Shown here piece by piece: positions 27,112-35,265 of a stretch of 64,000 nucleotides of DNA; positions within the stretch are counted from its first letter, which is position 1, and every line of letters starts with the position of its first letter. Source of the DNA: Loktanella sp. SALINAS62 (GTDB lineage: Bacteria > Pseudomonadota > Alphaproteobacteria > Rhodobacterales > Rhodobacteraceae). The stretch lies in assembly GCF_018263905.1 (NCBI RefSeq), contig NZ_JAAFZU010000012.1:1-64000 (forward strand). Reading direction: 5' to 3'. The translations under genes were made by a program, and so were the position numbers. The notes under the pieces were generated by a model. It saw only the letters and a list, made by a program, of their open reading frames with translations, ran no database searches and had not been told where the DNA came from.

Positions 27112-27611
27112 AGTTTGCCACCCAATTCCGCCAGAACCTGTTCGTAAACCGCGCGCTTGAACGGCACGATATTGGCGACAAGCTGTTCCTTTGGCATCCA
27201 TTTCCATGCGGAAAATTCCGGGTGTTCTGTTGCGATGTCGATATCCGTATCCTTGCCATGGAAACGGAACAGGAACCATTTTTGTTCCTGACCGCGGTAT
27301 TTCCCGCCCCAGGCCTTGCCCACCAGATCATGCGGCAGATCATAGCGGATCAGCCCGGCGGTTTCGCCTTCGACGGTGACCAGTCGGTCGCTGACCCCGG
27401 TTTCTTCCCACAGCTCGCGCAGCGCAGCGTCGCGGCAGGTTTCGCCCCGGTCCACCCCGCCCTGCGGCATCTGCCAGGCATCGGTGTCACGGTCCAGACG
27501 GCTGCCGACCCAGACGTGCCCCCGGGTGTTCGCCAGCATGACCCCGACGCAGGGGCGGTAGGGCAGGTCGCTGATTTGCGCTTCGGTCATGAAGTGGCCT
27601 TGAGGTTTCAT
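27108..27611 (-). CDS. rppH: RNA pyrophosphohydrolase
   Basis: A 167-residue Nudix hydrolase that removes pyrophosphate from 5'-triphosphorylated mRNA (and dinucleoside polyphosphates), which triggers RNase E decay. The Nudix box is complete, from [16 protein letters not shown] to LWEETG (about 51-73). The upstream [12 protein letters not shown] and downstream [14 protein letters not shown] are characteristic of RppH/NudH. The ATG at 27611 has AAAGGA 7 bases upstream. It is coupled to the following secreted-protein gene. Confidence 0.94.
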   Translation of the reverse strand: MKPQGHFMTEAQISDLPYRPCVGVMLANTRGHVWVGSRLDRDTDAWQMPQGGVDRGETCRDAALRELWEETGVSDRLVTVEGETAGLIRYDLPHDLVGKAWGGKYRGQEQKWFLFRFHGKDTDIDIATEHPEFSAWKWMPKEQLVANIVPFKRAVYEQVLAELGGKL

Positions 27612-27656
27612 CGCATGTCCTTTCGTTTGGCAAATTAATGCCGTGAAGGTCCAGCG

Positions 27657-28151
27657 TTAAGCGATAACAAGCCGGTTGAAATGCTTTAACCTTGCCGCAA
27701 TCCAGCGCAGATGATCGCGCCGAAACGCGACACAGCCCGCAGTTGGACGGCCCGGCCCCCGCCATTGGTGCAGGAAAATGGCAGACCCGGCGCCGGCCGC
27801 CGCATCGGGCCAGTTCCAGTCGGTCACAAGGATCAGGTCATACATCGGGTCGGCGCGGCGTAGGGATTCGTGGGAAAAGCGGTGTGGCGCGCGGACAAGG
27901 CGGTTGTAATCGGGATCGTCCGAATCGTCCGACCACAGATCACCGTGCCGGATCGGACGTGCCCAATGGACCGGGCGCGCCATGCGGTCGGGCCGATACA
28001 GCATGTCCACAATCCGGTGAATGCCGCGCGGCGTGGCGCCATCGCCTTCGGCCTTTGCCGTGGTCAGCCCGCCCCGCCCAATGGTGCAGGCAAAGCGGCG
28101 GCCCTGAAACCGGACATTTGTTGGTGTCAGCACAAGGTCGTCGGGCGTCAT
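27657..28151 (-). CDS. L,D-transpeptidase (YkuD) family protein
   Basis: A 164-residue protein with a catalytic motif of YkuD type: HQWRGPGRPTAGCVAF, with His and Cys spaced as in HxxxxxxxxxGC. GRGGLTTAKAEGDGATPRG near residue 25 is the usual N-terminal segment. It resembles the cytosolic-looking short YkuD proteins of alphaproteobacteria (no clear signal peptide), so a role in peptidoglycan crosslinking is less certain than the fold. The start at 28151 gives a compact domain. It follows ribA by 10 bases on the same strand. Confidence 0.87.
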   Translation of the reverse strand: MTPDDLVLTPTNVRFQGRRFACTIGRGGLTTAKAEGDGATPRGIHRIVDMLYRPDRMARPVHWARPIRHGDLWSDDSDDPDYNRLVRAPHRFSHESLRRADPMYDLILVTDWNWPDAAAGAGSAIFLHQWRGPGRPTAGCVAFRRDHLRWIAARLKHFNRLVIA

Positions 28152-28161
28152 GCCGGGGCTG

Positions 28162-29232
28162 TCACAGCAGATGGCCGGATTTGGCAACCTTGGTCGCCAG
28201 ATAGGCGTGGTTATGCACGTTTTCCCCGACCCGCAGCGGCACCCGTTCGGTCACGTCGATACCGGAATCGCGCATCCGCGCGATTTTGGCCGGGTTGTTA
28301 GTCAGCAGGCGCACCGCACTGAACCCCAGTTGCGACAGGATGGCCGCGCCGATGCGAAAATCCCGTTCGTCGTCGTGGAACCCCAGCCTGTGGTTTGCCT
28401 CGACCGTGTCGAATCCCTGATCCTGCAGGGCATAGGCCCGCATCTTGTTCGCCAGACCGATCCCGCGTCCCTCTTGATTCAAATACAATAGCACGCCTGC
28501 ACCTTCGGCGCCCATCTGCGCCAGCGCACCGCGCAACTGCGGGCCGCAGTCGCATTTCAGGCTGTCCAGCAGGTCACCGGTGAAACAGGCCGAATGCAGC
28601 CGGGCCAGTACCGGTGCGTCGCGGTTGGGGTTGCCGATTTCAACGGCGTAATGTTCCTCTGCCCCGTCGTCGGGGCGAAAGACGTGCAGTCGCCCGGCGT
28701 CGGACACGGCCATGGGCAGGCGTGCGCCCGTGACCCGCGACAGTGTCGCCACCGCAGGGGTCATCGCATCGTCCGCGTTCACCACCGTCAGCCCATGCTG
28801 CACTGCAAACCCGGCGGCATCGTCCAGCGGCGCGATCACGGCGGCAGGCAACAGTCGTGCCGATTTGCACAATGCAACCGCCGCACGCGCCAGCACGGCG
28901 GACCCGTCACGCAACCCACGCAGCGGACCTTTCATCGGGTGGCGCAGATCATCCGCCGGGTCGGCCAGCGCCCGGACCCAGTCGCCGCCGGCATCGGCGG
29001 GCAGCGCGATCCGCGCGACATCGCCGTCATAGGCCGCAACCTTTAGCGTTTTGGCGCGCCAGTCTGTCAGCGCCACCGCCGGGTACAGGTCGCGCACAGC
29101 CTGCAATCTGTCCAGCGTCAGCGTTTCGGCAGCCAGCATCAACCCCGCGCCATCCACGATGACCGGCACGCCCATGCGCAAATCCGCGCGCGCGCGCGCC
29201 AGACGTTCCGTGCTATCCGGTGCCAGCGACAT
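28162..29232 (-). CDS. ribA: GTP cyclohydrolase II
   Basis: A 356-residue enzyme for the first step of riboflavin synthesis. The C-terminal half (about 170-356) is GTP cyclohydrolase II: the zinc cysteines lie in HSACFTGDLLDSLKCDCGPQ, followed by LYLNQEGRGIGLANKMRAY (with the catalytic Arg) and TNNPAKI. The N-terminal 165 residues resemble a degenerate RibB-like domain: no intact DHBP synthase motif with its acidic metal ligands was seen. The protein is therefore longer than E. coli RibA (about 196) but typical of Rhodobacterales. No FMN riboswitch was seen upstream. Confidence 0.92.
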   Translation of the reverse strand: MSLAPDSTERLARARADLRMGVPVIVDGAGLMLAAETLTLDRLQAVRDLYPAVALTDWRAKTLKVAAYDGDVARIALPADAGGDWVRALADPADDLRHPMKGPLRGLRDGSAVLARAAVALCKSARLLPAAVIAPLDDAAGFAVQHGLTVVNADDAMTPAVATLSRVTGARLPMAVSDAGRLHVFRPDDGAEEHYAVEIGNPNRDAPVLARLHSACFTGDLLDSLKCDCGPQLRGALAQMGAEGAGVLLYLNQEGRGIGLANKMRAYALQDQGFDTVEANHRLGFHDDERDFRIGAAILSQLGFSAVRLLTNNPAKIARMRDSGIDVTERVPLRVGENVHNHAYLATKVAKSGHLL

Positions 29233-29304
29233 GCGGCCATCCCCCTTGTTGGATGCCCCGATTTAAGCCGCCGCGCGCCGGATTGAAACAAAATCAATCT
29301 AAAT

Positions 29305-29318
29305 CACACGTCCGTGTG
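29305..29318. promoter_or_regulatory. Palindrome upstream of response-regulator gene
   Basis: CACACG-TC-CGTGTG is a perfect 6-bp inverted repeat about 70 bases before the ATG of the response regulator and in the divergent gap with ribA. It could be an operator; no binding factor is known. Confidence 0.3.
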
Positions 29319-29390
29319 AACATTTTGCAGTATTGGTTGTTGTTTCCCTGTCTGGACACACCTGATGTTCAGACAAAACCGGAGTTAGTG

Positions 29391-30077
29391 ATGGCACAGT
29401 TGAAGAAAATTCTTCTTGTTGACGATGACGATGACCTGCGCGAAGCGCTGGGCGAACAACTGCTGATGACCGAAGATTTCGATGTCTTCGAAGCAGACGA
29501 TGGCGCAACCGCCATGACCAAGGTCAAGGAACAGCTGTACGATCTGGTCATTCTGGATGTCGGCCTGCCTGATACCGACGGCCGCGAATTGTGCCGCCTG
29601 ATGCGCAAGCAGGGCGTGAAATGCCCTATCGTGATGTTGACAGCGCAGGACAGTGATTCCGATACGATTTACGGCCTAGACGCGGGTGCGAACGATTACG
29701 TCAGTAAACCGTTCAAGTTTCCTGTCCTATTGGCCCGTCTGCGCAGCCAGTTGCGGACACACGAACAATCCGAAGACGCGGTATTCCAGCTTGGGCCATA
29801 TTCCTTCCGGCCCGCACAAAAGATGCTGGTGACCGAAGACGACCGCAAGGTGCGTCTGACGGAAAAGGAAACCAACATCCTGAAATTCCTGTATCGTGCG
29901 TCCGATGGCGTCGTGCCCCGCGATGTGCTCCTGCACGAGGTCTGGGGCTACAACGCCGGTGTGACGACACACACGCTGGAAACCCATATCTACCGCCTGC
30001 GTCAGAAAATCGAACTCGACCCCGGCAATGCGCGGTTGCTGGTGACGGAACAGGGCGGCTATCGTCTGTCCCACTGA
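29391..30077 (+). CDS. OmpR-family response regulator
   Basis: A 228-residue two-component regulator. The receiver shows Asp11-15, phospho-acceptor Asp56 in LVILDVGLPDTDG and Lys106 in VSKPFKFP. The winged-helix domain (about 135-228) contains LTEKETNILKFLYRASDG and THTLETHIYRLRQKIE. No histidine kinase adjoins it. GGAG lies about 7 bases before the ATG at 29391. It is divergent from ribA and monocistronic, ending in a clear terminator. Its target genes cannot be predicted from this window. Confidence 0.93.
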   Translation: MAQLKKILLVDDDDDLREALGEQLLMTEDFDVFEADDGATAMTKVKEQLYDLVILDVGLPDTDGRELCRLMRKQGVKCPIVMLTAQDSDSDTIYGLDAGANDYVSKPFKFPVLLARLRSQLRTHEQSEDAVFQLGPYSFRPAQKMLVTEDDRKVRLTEKETNILKFLYRASDGVVPRDVLLHEVWGYNAGVTTHTLETHIYRLRQKIELDPGNARLLVTEQGGYRLSH

Positions 30078-30086
30078 CCAAACGCC

Positions 30087-30115
30087 AAAGGCCCATCGCA
30101 AGGATGGGCCTTTTT
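30087..30115 (+). terminator. Intrinsic terminator after response regulator
   Basis: AAAGGCCCATC (30087-30097) pairs with GATGGGCCTTT (30103-30113) around GCAAG, followed by further T residues. It is a classic Rho-independent terminator. Confidence 0.88.
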
Positions 30116-30134
30116 GCTGTCTGCATCCGAAATA

Positions 30135-30308
30135 TCAGTCCAGTTTGCGGGCTTCGTCCACAAGCATCACGGGGATACCGTCGCGGATGGGAAACGCCAA
30201 ACCCGCGCGCTTGCTGATCAATTCCTGCGCATCGGCATCATAGCTTAGCCCGGTCTGGGTCTGGGGGCAGACCAACGCTTCCAGCATCCGGGGGTCAAAA
30301 GACGTCAT
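30135..30308 (-). CDS. Trm112-family small protein
   Basis: A 57-residue protein of the Trm112/YcaR type. The body [20 protein letters not shown] and [21 protein letters not shown] match the family. In eukaryotes Trm112 activates methyltransferases; bacterial homologues are small stand-alone proteins of unclear role. The first zinc-knuckle region keeps only one Cys (VCPQTQ), so metal binding is doubtful. The ATG at 30308 overlaps the LON-N gene stop as ATGA. Confidence 0.88.
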   Translation of the reverse strand: MTSFDPRMLEALVCPQTQTGLSYDADAQELISKRAGLAFPIRDGIPVMLVDEARKLD

Positions 30309-30943
30309 TGCATCATGTCCTCGCTGCCGCCCCGCAGGGCATATTCGATCAATGTGACAAGCGTTTCGCGCCGCGTCGACAGCGAAGGCGCTTCCAGCAG
30401 CGCCTGTTTGTCCTCTGGCGGAAACGGGCAAAGCATCGACAGCGAATTGATCAGCAATTCATCTTCTGCATCGCCCAACTGGTCCCAGTCGGTTTTCAGC
30501 CCCTGATCGTCGAAATAGCGGCCCAGCATGTCCATGAACACATCGCGGTCAAAGTCGTGATCGCGTTCCACCGGTCCCAGATCTCGTTCAAACCCGTCCC
30601 ATTTCACATCGCAGCGGCGATAGGGCTGGAACCCCTCCACCTCTCGCGTGACGCGGAACCGCGATATGCCGGACAGGGTGATCATGTACCGCCCGTCTTC
30701 TGTTTCGTTGAACGCGTTCAGACGTCCTGCGCAGCCGATACTGTGCAGGCGGCTTTGCTTGCCCGGCGTGTCATAGGGCTGGACCATGCCGATCAGCCGC
30801 AGCGGCGATTTCATCGCGTCCTCGACCATCGCCAGATAGCGTGGTTCAAAGATGTGCAGCGGCATCCGTCCCCGGGGCAGCAAAAGCGCACCGGGCAGCG
30901 GAAAGATCGGGATCGTCTCGGGTAGGTCAGAGGATGAGATCAT
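30305..30943 (-). CDS. LON substrate-binding-domain protein
   Basis: A 212-residue protein consisting of the Lon N-terminal (PUA-like) domain without ATPase or protease parts. [20 protein letters not shown] and [14 protein letters not shown] are the diagnostic opening, followed by [10 protein letters not shown]. Stand-alone LON-N proteins are common in alphaproteobacteria; function is unknown. The ATG at 30943 is preferred over the TTG at 30949. It is the upstream partner of the Trm112-like gene and follows the thioredoxin gene by 27 bases. Confidence 0.9.
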   Translation of the reverse strand: MISSSDLPETIPIFPLPGALLLPRGRMPLHIFEPRYLAMVEDAMKSPLRLIGMVQPYDTPGKQSRLHSIGCAGRLNAFNETEDGRYMITLSGISRFRVTREVEGFQPYRRCDVKWDGFERDLGPVERDHDFDRDVFMDMLGRYFDDQGLKTDWDQLGDAEDELLINSLSMLCPFPPEDKQALLEAPSLSTRRETLVTLIEYALRGGSEDMMQ

Positions 30944-30970
30944 GAGCAAGCATCTAGCCTGTTGCCAGAC

Positions 30971-31873
30971 TTAAGCAAATATCATTGACGACAGTTTGCG
31001 TCGGCCTGTCAGTGCGGCGGGATCCTTTGGGTCAAGTGCTTCGAATAGCTTGAACAAATGCGCCTTTGCGGCCTCGTCGTTCCACGCGCGGTCGCGCCGG
31101 AACGATTCCAGCAGATGATCGACAGCTTCTTGTGTTTGCCCCTTGGCCGACAGCGCCGTCGCCAGATCCAGCCGCGCCTGATGGTCGTCGGGATCGGCTT
31201 CGATGCGGGCGCGCAGATCGTCGATCGGTCCGGTGTTCTGGGCATCGCGCAACAGGCTGATCCGTGCGGCGGCGGCTTCCAGTGCGGGATCGTGGCTGAT
31301 CTCGGCGGGGGCGCCATTCAGGATGGCTTCGGCCTGATCCAGATCGTCCAGCGCCAGATGGGCGTTCACCAACCCGGCATAGGCGGGCGCGGATTGCGGG
31401 TCTTCCTGCAGGATCGCGGCGAATGTTTCGGCGGCATCGGCGGTGGCACCTTCGTCCAGCATCGCCTGTGCGGCTTCAATCGCGCCGGCCAGTCCGTCGT
31501 CTTCGGGCTCTCCGCCCATGTCGGCGATCTTGTTGACAAAGGTTTCCACTTCGGACGGCGGCAGCGCGCCCTGAAACCCGTCGACCGGCTGTCCTTGCCA
31601 GAAAGCATAGACCGTCGGGATCGACTGCACCCGCAACTGACCCGCGATCTGTTGGTTGGCATCCACATCGACCTTGACCAGCTTGACCCGCCCGCCTGCC
31701 TTGTTGACGGCGGCCTCGATGGCCGGGCCCAGCGTCTTGCACGGCCCGCACCACGGTGCCCAGAAATCAACGATGACCGGCGTTTTCATCGAAGCGTCAA
31801 CAACATCGGCCATAAAGGTCGCGTCAGTGCTGTCGGTGATGTGCTGTTCGGGCGTGGGGGTCAGATCCATCAT
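30971..31873 (-). CDS. YbbN/CnoX-type thioredoxin with TPR region
   Basis: A 300-residue protein with a thioredoxin domain (about 15-125) carrying a canonical redox site WCGPC in FWAPWCGPCKTLGP, then a TPR-like helical region (about 130-285). The family (YbbN/CnoX) hands unfolded proteins to chaperones and protects them during oxidative stress. Unlike E. coli CnoX, which lacks the CxxC, this protein keeps both cysteines and may also have oxidoreductase activity. AAGGAGATG precedes the ATG on the minus strand. Confidence 0.93.
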   Translation of the reverse strand: MMDLTPTPEQHITDSTDATFMADVVDASMKTPVIVDFWAPWCGPCKTLGPAIEAAVNKAGGRVKLVKVDVDANQQIAGQLRVQSIPTVYAFWQGQPVDGFQGALPPSEVETFVNKIADMGGEPEDDGLAGAIEAAQAMLDEGATADAAETFAAILQEDPQSAPAYAGLVNAHLALDDLDQAEAILNGAPAEISHDPALEAAAARISLLRDAQNTGPIDDLRARIEADPDDHQARLDLATALSAKGQTQEAVDHLLESFRRDRAWNDEAAKAHLFKLFEALDPKDPAALTGRRKLSSMIFA

Positions 31874-31972
31874 GCCGCATCTCCTTTTAAAATGTTCATG
31901 CCGTATATGTGTGTCGCAACCCGCGGGGGCAACCCAGTTGACGCGCTCCTAGCCCACACATAGCGTGCCGCC

Positions 31973-32605
31973 ATGACCCGTAGCATCCTGACATTTGGCG
32001 ACAGCAATACCCATGGCACCCCGCCGATCGTCACGCGCGGCACTTACGCACGGTTTGACGACGGCACCCGCTGGACCACGCGGGCCGCCCGCGCGCTGGA
32101 CTGCACCTTGATCGAAGAAGGCCTGCCGGGCCGCATCGCCCGCGCCGACACCGACCCTGAAATGGGGGCGCATATGAACGGCCATCTGGGCCTGCACATC
32201 GCACTTCAAAGCCACGGCCCGATCGACACCCTGACGCTGATGCTGGGCACCAACGACTGCAAGGCACACTTTGGCCAAACGCCCGAAGGCATCGCCGCCG
32301 GTGTCGCGGGGCTGCTGGCCATCGCCTGCGGTGACGCCGCACAGACCCGCCACGGCGGCTTTGACATCCTGCTGATCTGCCCGCCCCCGGTGGTCGAAAC
32401 AGGCCCGATCAAACAGGTCTTTTACGGCGGTGCTGCCCGGTCCAAAGGGCTTGCGCCGCTGTATTGTGACCTTGCCGCAAACTGGGGCGCGCAGTTCCTG
32501 AATGCGGGCGACCACATCACCGTCAGCACGCAGGACGGCGTTCACTACGACGCAGCGGCCCACGCCACGCTGGCCGATATCGTCGTGGCCGCGCTGCGGG
32601 CCTGA
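31973..32605 (+). CDS. SGNH/GDSL hydrolase family protein
   Basis: A 210-residue esterase-like protein. Block I is FGDSNTHG near residue 8 (Ser nucleophile), the Asn block is MLGTNDCKAHFG, and the Asp-His pair is in DGVHYDAAAH near the C-terminus. No signal peptide is apparent, so it is probably cytosolic; aryl esterase/arylesterase-type relatives (SGNH) share this layout. The substrate is unknown. It ends in a repeat element that also terminates convergent xthA. Confidence 0.9.
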   Translation: MTRSILTFGDSNTHGTPPIVTRGTYARFDDGTRWTTRAARALDCTLIEEGLPGRIARADTDPEMGAHMNGHLGLHIALQSHGPIDTLTLMLGTNDCKAHFGQTPEGIAAGVAGLLAIACGDAAQTRHGGFDILLICPPPVVETGPIKQVFYGGAARSKGLAPLYCDLAANWGAQFLNAGDHITVSTQDGVHYDAAAHATLADIVVAALRA

Positions 32606-32673
32606 CTTCTTCTTGCCAAAAATATCCCGGGGTTTGGGGCGGCGCCCCAATCCGCATTTTCGTGAAAATGCGG
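32606..32673. repeat. Dispersed intergenic repeat with two hairpins
   Basis: The core (32606-32632, CTTCTTCTTGCCAAAAATAT then CCCGGGG) is followed by TTGGGGC/GCCCCAA (32634-32650) and a perfect 10-bp palindrome CCGCATTTTC-GT-GAAAATGCGG at 32652-32673. It lies between convergent SGNH-hydrolase and xthA genes, so it probably ends both transcripts. Confidence 0.75.
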
Positions 32674-32678
32674 CCGCC

Positions 32679-33467
32679 CTACAGATCGAATGTCGCGAAA
32701 ACCGGCGCGTGATCGCTGGGCTGTTCCCAGCCGCGCACGGCGCGCAGGATGCGGCTGGAATGTGCCGCACCGGAAATGTCGGGTGTCGCCCAGACATGAT
32801 CCAGCCGGCGGCCCTTGTCGGCGGCGTCCCAGTCCGGCGACCGATAGGACCACCAGCTATACAGGTTCCCCATCGGCATATCCTGCCGGGTGATATCGAC
32901 CCATGCGCCCGCGTCCTGCACCTGCGCCAGATGCTCCACCTCGATGGGTGTGTGGCTGACGACGCGCAGCAGCTTCTTGTGGTCCCAGACATCGTCTTCA
33001 CGCGGGGCAATGTTCAGATCCCCCACAAGGATCGCGCGTTCCGGACGGTCCGCGTGAAAGGCATCGCGCATATCGGTCAGGTAATCCAGTTTCTGGCCGA
33101 ACTTGTCGTTGATCGCGCGGTCCGGCTTGTCGCCGCCTGCGGGCACATAGAAATTGTGGATCGTCACACCGTTGTCCAGCCGCCCCGCGATGTGCCGCGC
33201 ATGGCCCAGGCCCGCATGGTCTGCCGCGCCGACCTCTGTGATCGGCAGCTTGGACAGGATGGCGACACCGTTGTATCCCTTTTGCCCGCGCCCGATGCGG
33301 TGCACGAAACCCAGCGCTTCGAATTGTTCGGTTGGGATCTTGTCCATCGGCGATTTGCATTCCTGCAGACACAGCACGTCGGGGGCTTCATCGCGCAGCA
33401 GCCGCGCGACCAGTCCTTCGCGCAGACGGACAGAGTTGATGTTCCATGTGGCAAGCGTGAACGTCAT
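32679..33467 (-). CDS. xthA: Exodeoxyribonuclease III
   Basis: A 262-residue Mg-dependent endonuclease/exonuclease/phosphatase family enzyme that acts as AP endonuclease and 3'-phosphodiesterase in base-excision repair. Motifs: ATWNINSVRLRE (N-terminal Asn), CLQECKSPMDKIP (metal-ligand Glu), GYNGVAILSK, VGDLNIAPREDDVWD (Asp, Asn) and the C-terminal SDHAPVFATF with the catalytic Asp-His. It is 10 bases downstream of the asparaginase gene on the same strand. Confidence 0.95.
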   Translation of the reverse strand: MTFTLATWNINSVRLREGLVARLLRDEAPDVLCLQECKSPMDKIPTEQFEALGFVHRIGRGQKGYNGVAILSKLPITEVGAADHAGLGHARHIAGRLDNGVTIHNFYVPAGGDKPDRAINDKFGQKLDYLTDMRDAFHADRPERAILVGDLNIAPREDDVWDHKKLLRVVSHTPIEVEHLAQVQDAGAWVDITRQDMPMGNLYSWWSYRSPDWDAADKGRRLDHVWATPDISGAAHSSRILRAVRGWEQPSDHAPVFATFDL

Positions 33468-33477
33468 GGCGTGATCC

Positions 33478-34473
33478 TTACAGCAGCTTTGCGGTTGGGC
33501 GGATATGGCCGCACAGCGTGCCGCGCCAGTTGCGGATGTCCGGCGCCATACGGGCGCGGGTGGCGGGGTGATCGGCGTCCAGCACGCCCAGTTTTACCAA
33601 AATCGCGGCAATTGCTGATTCAGCGGCGCGGGTGCTGCCGTCCACGATCTTCAGCGCGACGCCCAGCTTCTTTTCGGGAATGATGGCGATGAACACCGCC
33701 TCTGCCCCGGTCTTGATCGCAACGCGTCCGTCCATCGCGCGCATCAGGTCGGTGCAGGCGCGGGTTTCCCCCGCCACCAGCGCGGGGTGCATTGCCATCG
33801 CCTGCGTCAGCCGGACCATCGCCTGCGACCGTGTGTCGCTGCGGTCACCTGCGCTGGCGAATGCCGCCATCGCCCGCGCCAGACCGTGCACACTGGTTGC
33901 GAAATTCGGCGCCGAACAGCCGTCGATGCCATAGCCCGGCGATGTTTCTTCCGTCACCTCCTCGAACGCCTGCTTGCAGGCCTGCTGCACGGGATGATCG
34001 ACCAGTTCGTAATCGGCCCCGCCGCCGATATGGCGGTTCAGCGTCAGGAACCCTGTGTGTTTGCCCGAACAATTGTTGTGGATCTGGCAGGGCCGGGCAT
34101 GCGCGCGGATGATTTCGTCGCGTGCGGGCAGATCGGCGGGCCATTGCGGGCCGCAGCGGAAATCGTCATCACGCAGCCCCAGCGTATCCAGCCAGACCCG
34201 CACCCGGTCCGTGTGGATATGCGCGCCCTGATGACTGGCACAGGACAGCGCCAGATGCTCTGGCGTCAGACCGTGCGCATCCGCCGCACCGCTTTCGATC
34301 AGCGGCAGCGCCTGAATCATCTTGCACGACGACCGGGGAAAGATCACAGCACCGGGATCGCCCCATGCGTGGACGATCTGGCCGGTATCATCGCACACCA
34401 CGGCATGTCCGGCGTGCTGCGATTCCAGCAGATCACCACGGATGACATCGACAAGGGGGGCTGGTGCGGGCAT
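33478..34473 (-). CDS. L-asparaginase, Rhizobium AnsA type
   Basis: A 331-residue protein of the asparaginase II family first seen in Rhizobium etli (PF06089 type), unrelated in sequence to E. coli AnsA/AnsB. Conserved blocks are FPRSSCKMIQALPL (with the Ser-Ser-Cys-Lys motif), LALSCASHQGAHIHT, NNCSGKHTGFL and GIDGCSAPNFATS (a zinc/active-site region). It hydrolyses asparagine to aspartate and ammonia. No signal peptide. It is upstream of xthA and probably co-transcribed with it. Confidence 0.92.
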   Translation of the reverse strand: MPAPAPLVDVIRGDLLESQHAGHAVVCDDTGQIVHAWGDPGAVIFPRSSCKMIQALPLIESGAADAHGLTPEHLALSCASHQGAHIHTDRVRVWLDTLGLRDDDFRCGPQWPADLPARDEIIRAHARPCQIHNNCSGKHTGFLTLNRHIGGGADYELVDHPVQQACKQAFEEVTEETSPGYGIDGCSAPNFATSVHGLARAMAAFASAGDRSDTRSQAMVRLTQAMAMHPALVAGETRACTDLMRAMDGRVAIKTGAEAVFIAIIPEKKLGVALKIVDGSTRAAESAIAAILVKLGVLDADHPATRARMAPDIRNWRGTLCGHIRPTAKLL

Positions 34474-34639
34474 GTGTTCCTCTGACCCACGTCATTGTGC
34501 GTGGAATTGGCTTTCAAATCTGGGCGGTTTTTTGCTAGGGCTATGGCTACCCGGTTGAAGATCGCGCCGCCAGACGAAAAGGTCGCCAAGACCGCTGCGG
34601 CACACAATAACAGGCAAGGGCAGCTTGGAGGCCTAAGAC

Positions 34640-35170
34640 ATGAAGAAATTGACGACCCTCGGCACGACACTGGCGCTGACCTGCGCGCTCGCCGTTCCGG
34701 CCGCAGCACAGCAGACCACCGACAATCTTGTGGCCGCCAACACGGACTGGAGCACGTTCGAGGCTGAAAGCCCGCGTGAATGTATCAGCGTGTCGGCGCC
34801 CACGACCAGCACATTGACAGACGGCAACGGCAACCCGACGACGGGCAACCGTGGCGACATCTACCTGATGGTGTTCTACCGTCCCGGTGCCAATGTGCAG
34901 GGGCAGGTGACGTTCACGGGCGGTTATCCGTTTGCATCCGGGTCCACCGTCGAAATGGTCGTTGGCGGCAGCACGTTCCAGTTGTTCACCGAAGGTGAAT
35001 GGGCTTGGCCCGCCACCCCAGAAGATGACGCACAGGTCGTCGCGGCGATGAAGCGCGGCACCGATGCCGTGCTGCGTGCGCGGTCCGGTCGTGGCAACAT
35101 CACCACAGATACCTTTTCGCTTCTGGGCTTTACCGCCGGGGTCGAAGAAGCCGAAAACCGCTGCTCCTGA
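34640..35170 (+). CDS. Invasion-associated locus B (IalB) family protein
   Basis: A 176-residue secreted protein with a clear signal peptide (TLALTCALAVPAAAQ). The family pattern WSTFEAESPRECISVSAP, an internal YLMVFYRPG strand, MVVGGSTFQLF and a terminal Cys are present. IalB was named in Bartonella; in free-living Rhodobacterales the role is unknown, so virulence should not be inferred. The ribosome-binding site is GGAGG 7-8 bases upstream, and a terminator follows. Confidence 0.88.
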   Translation: MKKLTTLGTTLALTCALAVPAAAQQTTDNLVAANTDWSTFEAESPRECISVSAPTTSTLTDGNGNPTTGNRGDIYLMVFYRPGANVQGQVTFTGGYPFASGSTVEMVVGGSTFQLFTEGEWAWPATPEDDAQVVAAMKRGTDAVLRARSGRGNITTDTFSLLGFTAGVEEAENRCS

Positions 35171-35191
35171 TTTTGGCAGCAAACAATCTGG

Positions 35192-35224
35192 GGCCCGGTT
35201 TTCCATTGGAAACCGGGCCTTTTT
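35192..35224 (+). terminator. Intrinsic terminator after IalB-family gene
   Basis: GGCCCGGTTT (35192-35201) pairs with AAACCGGGCC (35210-35219), followed by TTTTT. Confidence 0.88.
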
Positions 35225-35265
35225 GCTTATATGGGGCGTGCTTCACGCCTTGAGGGGTAATTGAC

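Noticed and set aside
29233-29390. FMN riboswitch before ribA
   Set aside because: No RFN-element consensus segments are visible in the gap.
34640-35170. Virulence function for the IalB-family protein
   Set aside because: Family name only; free-living relatives carry it and no host-interaction genes are present.
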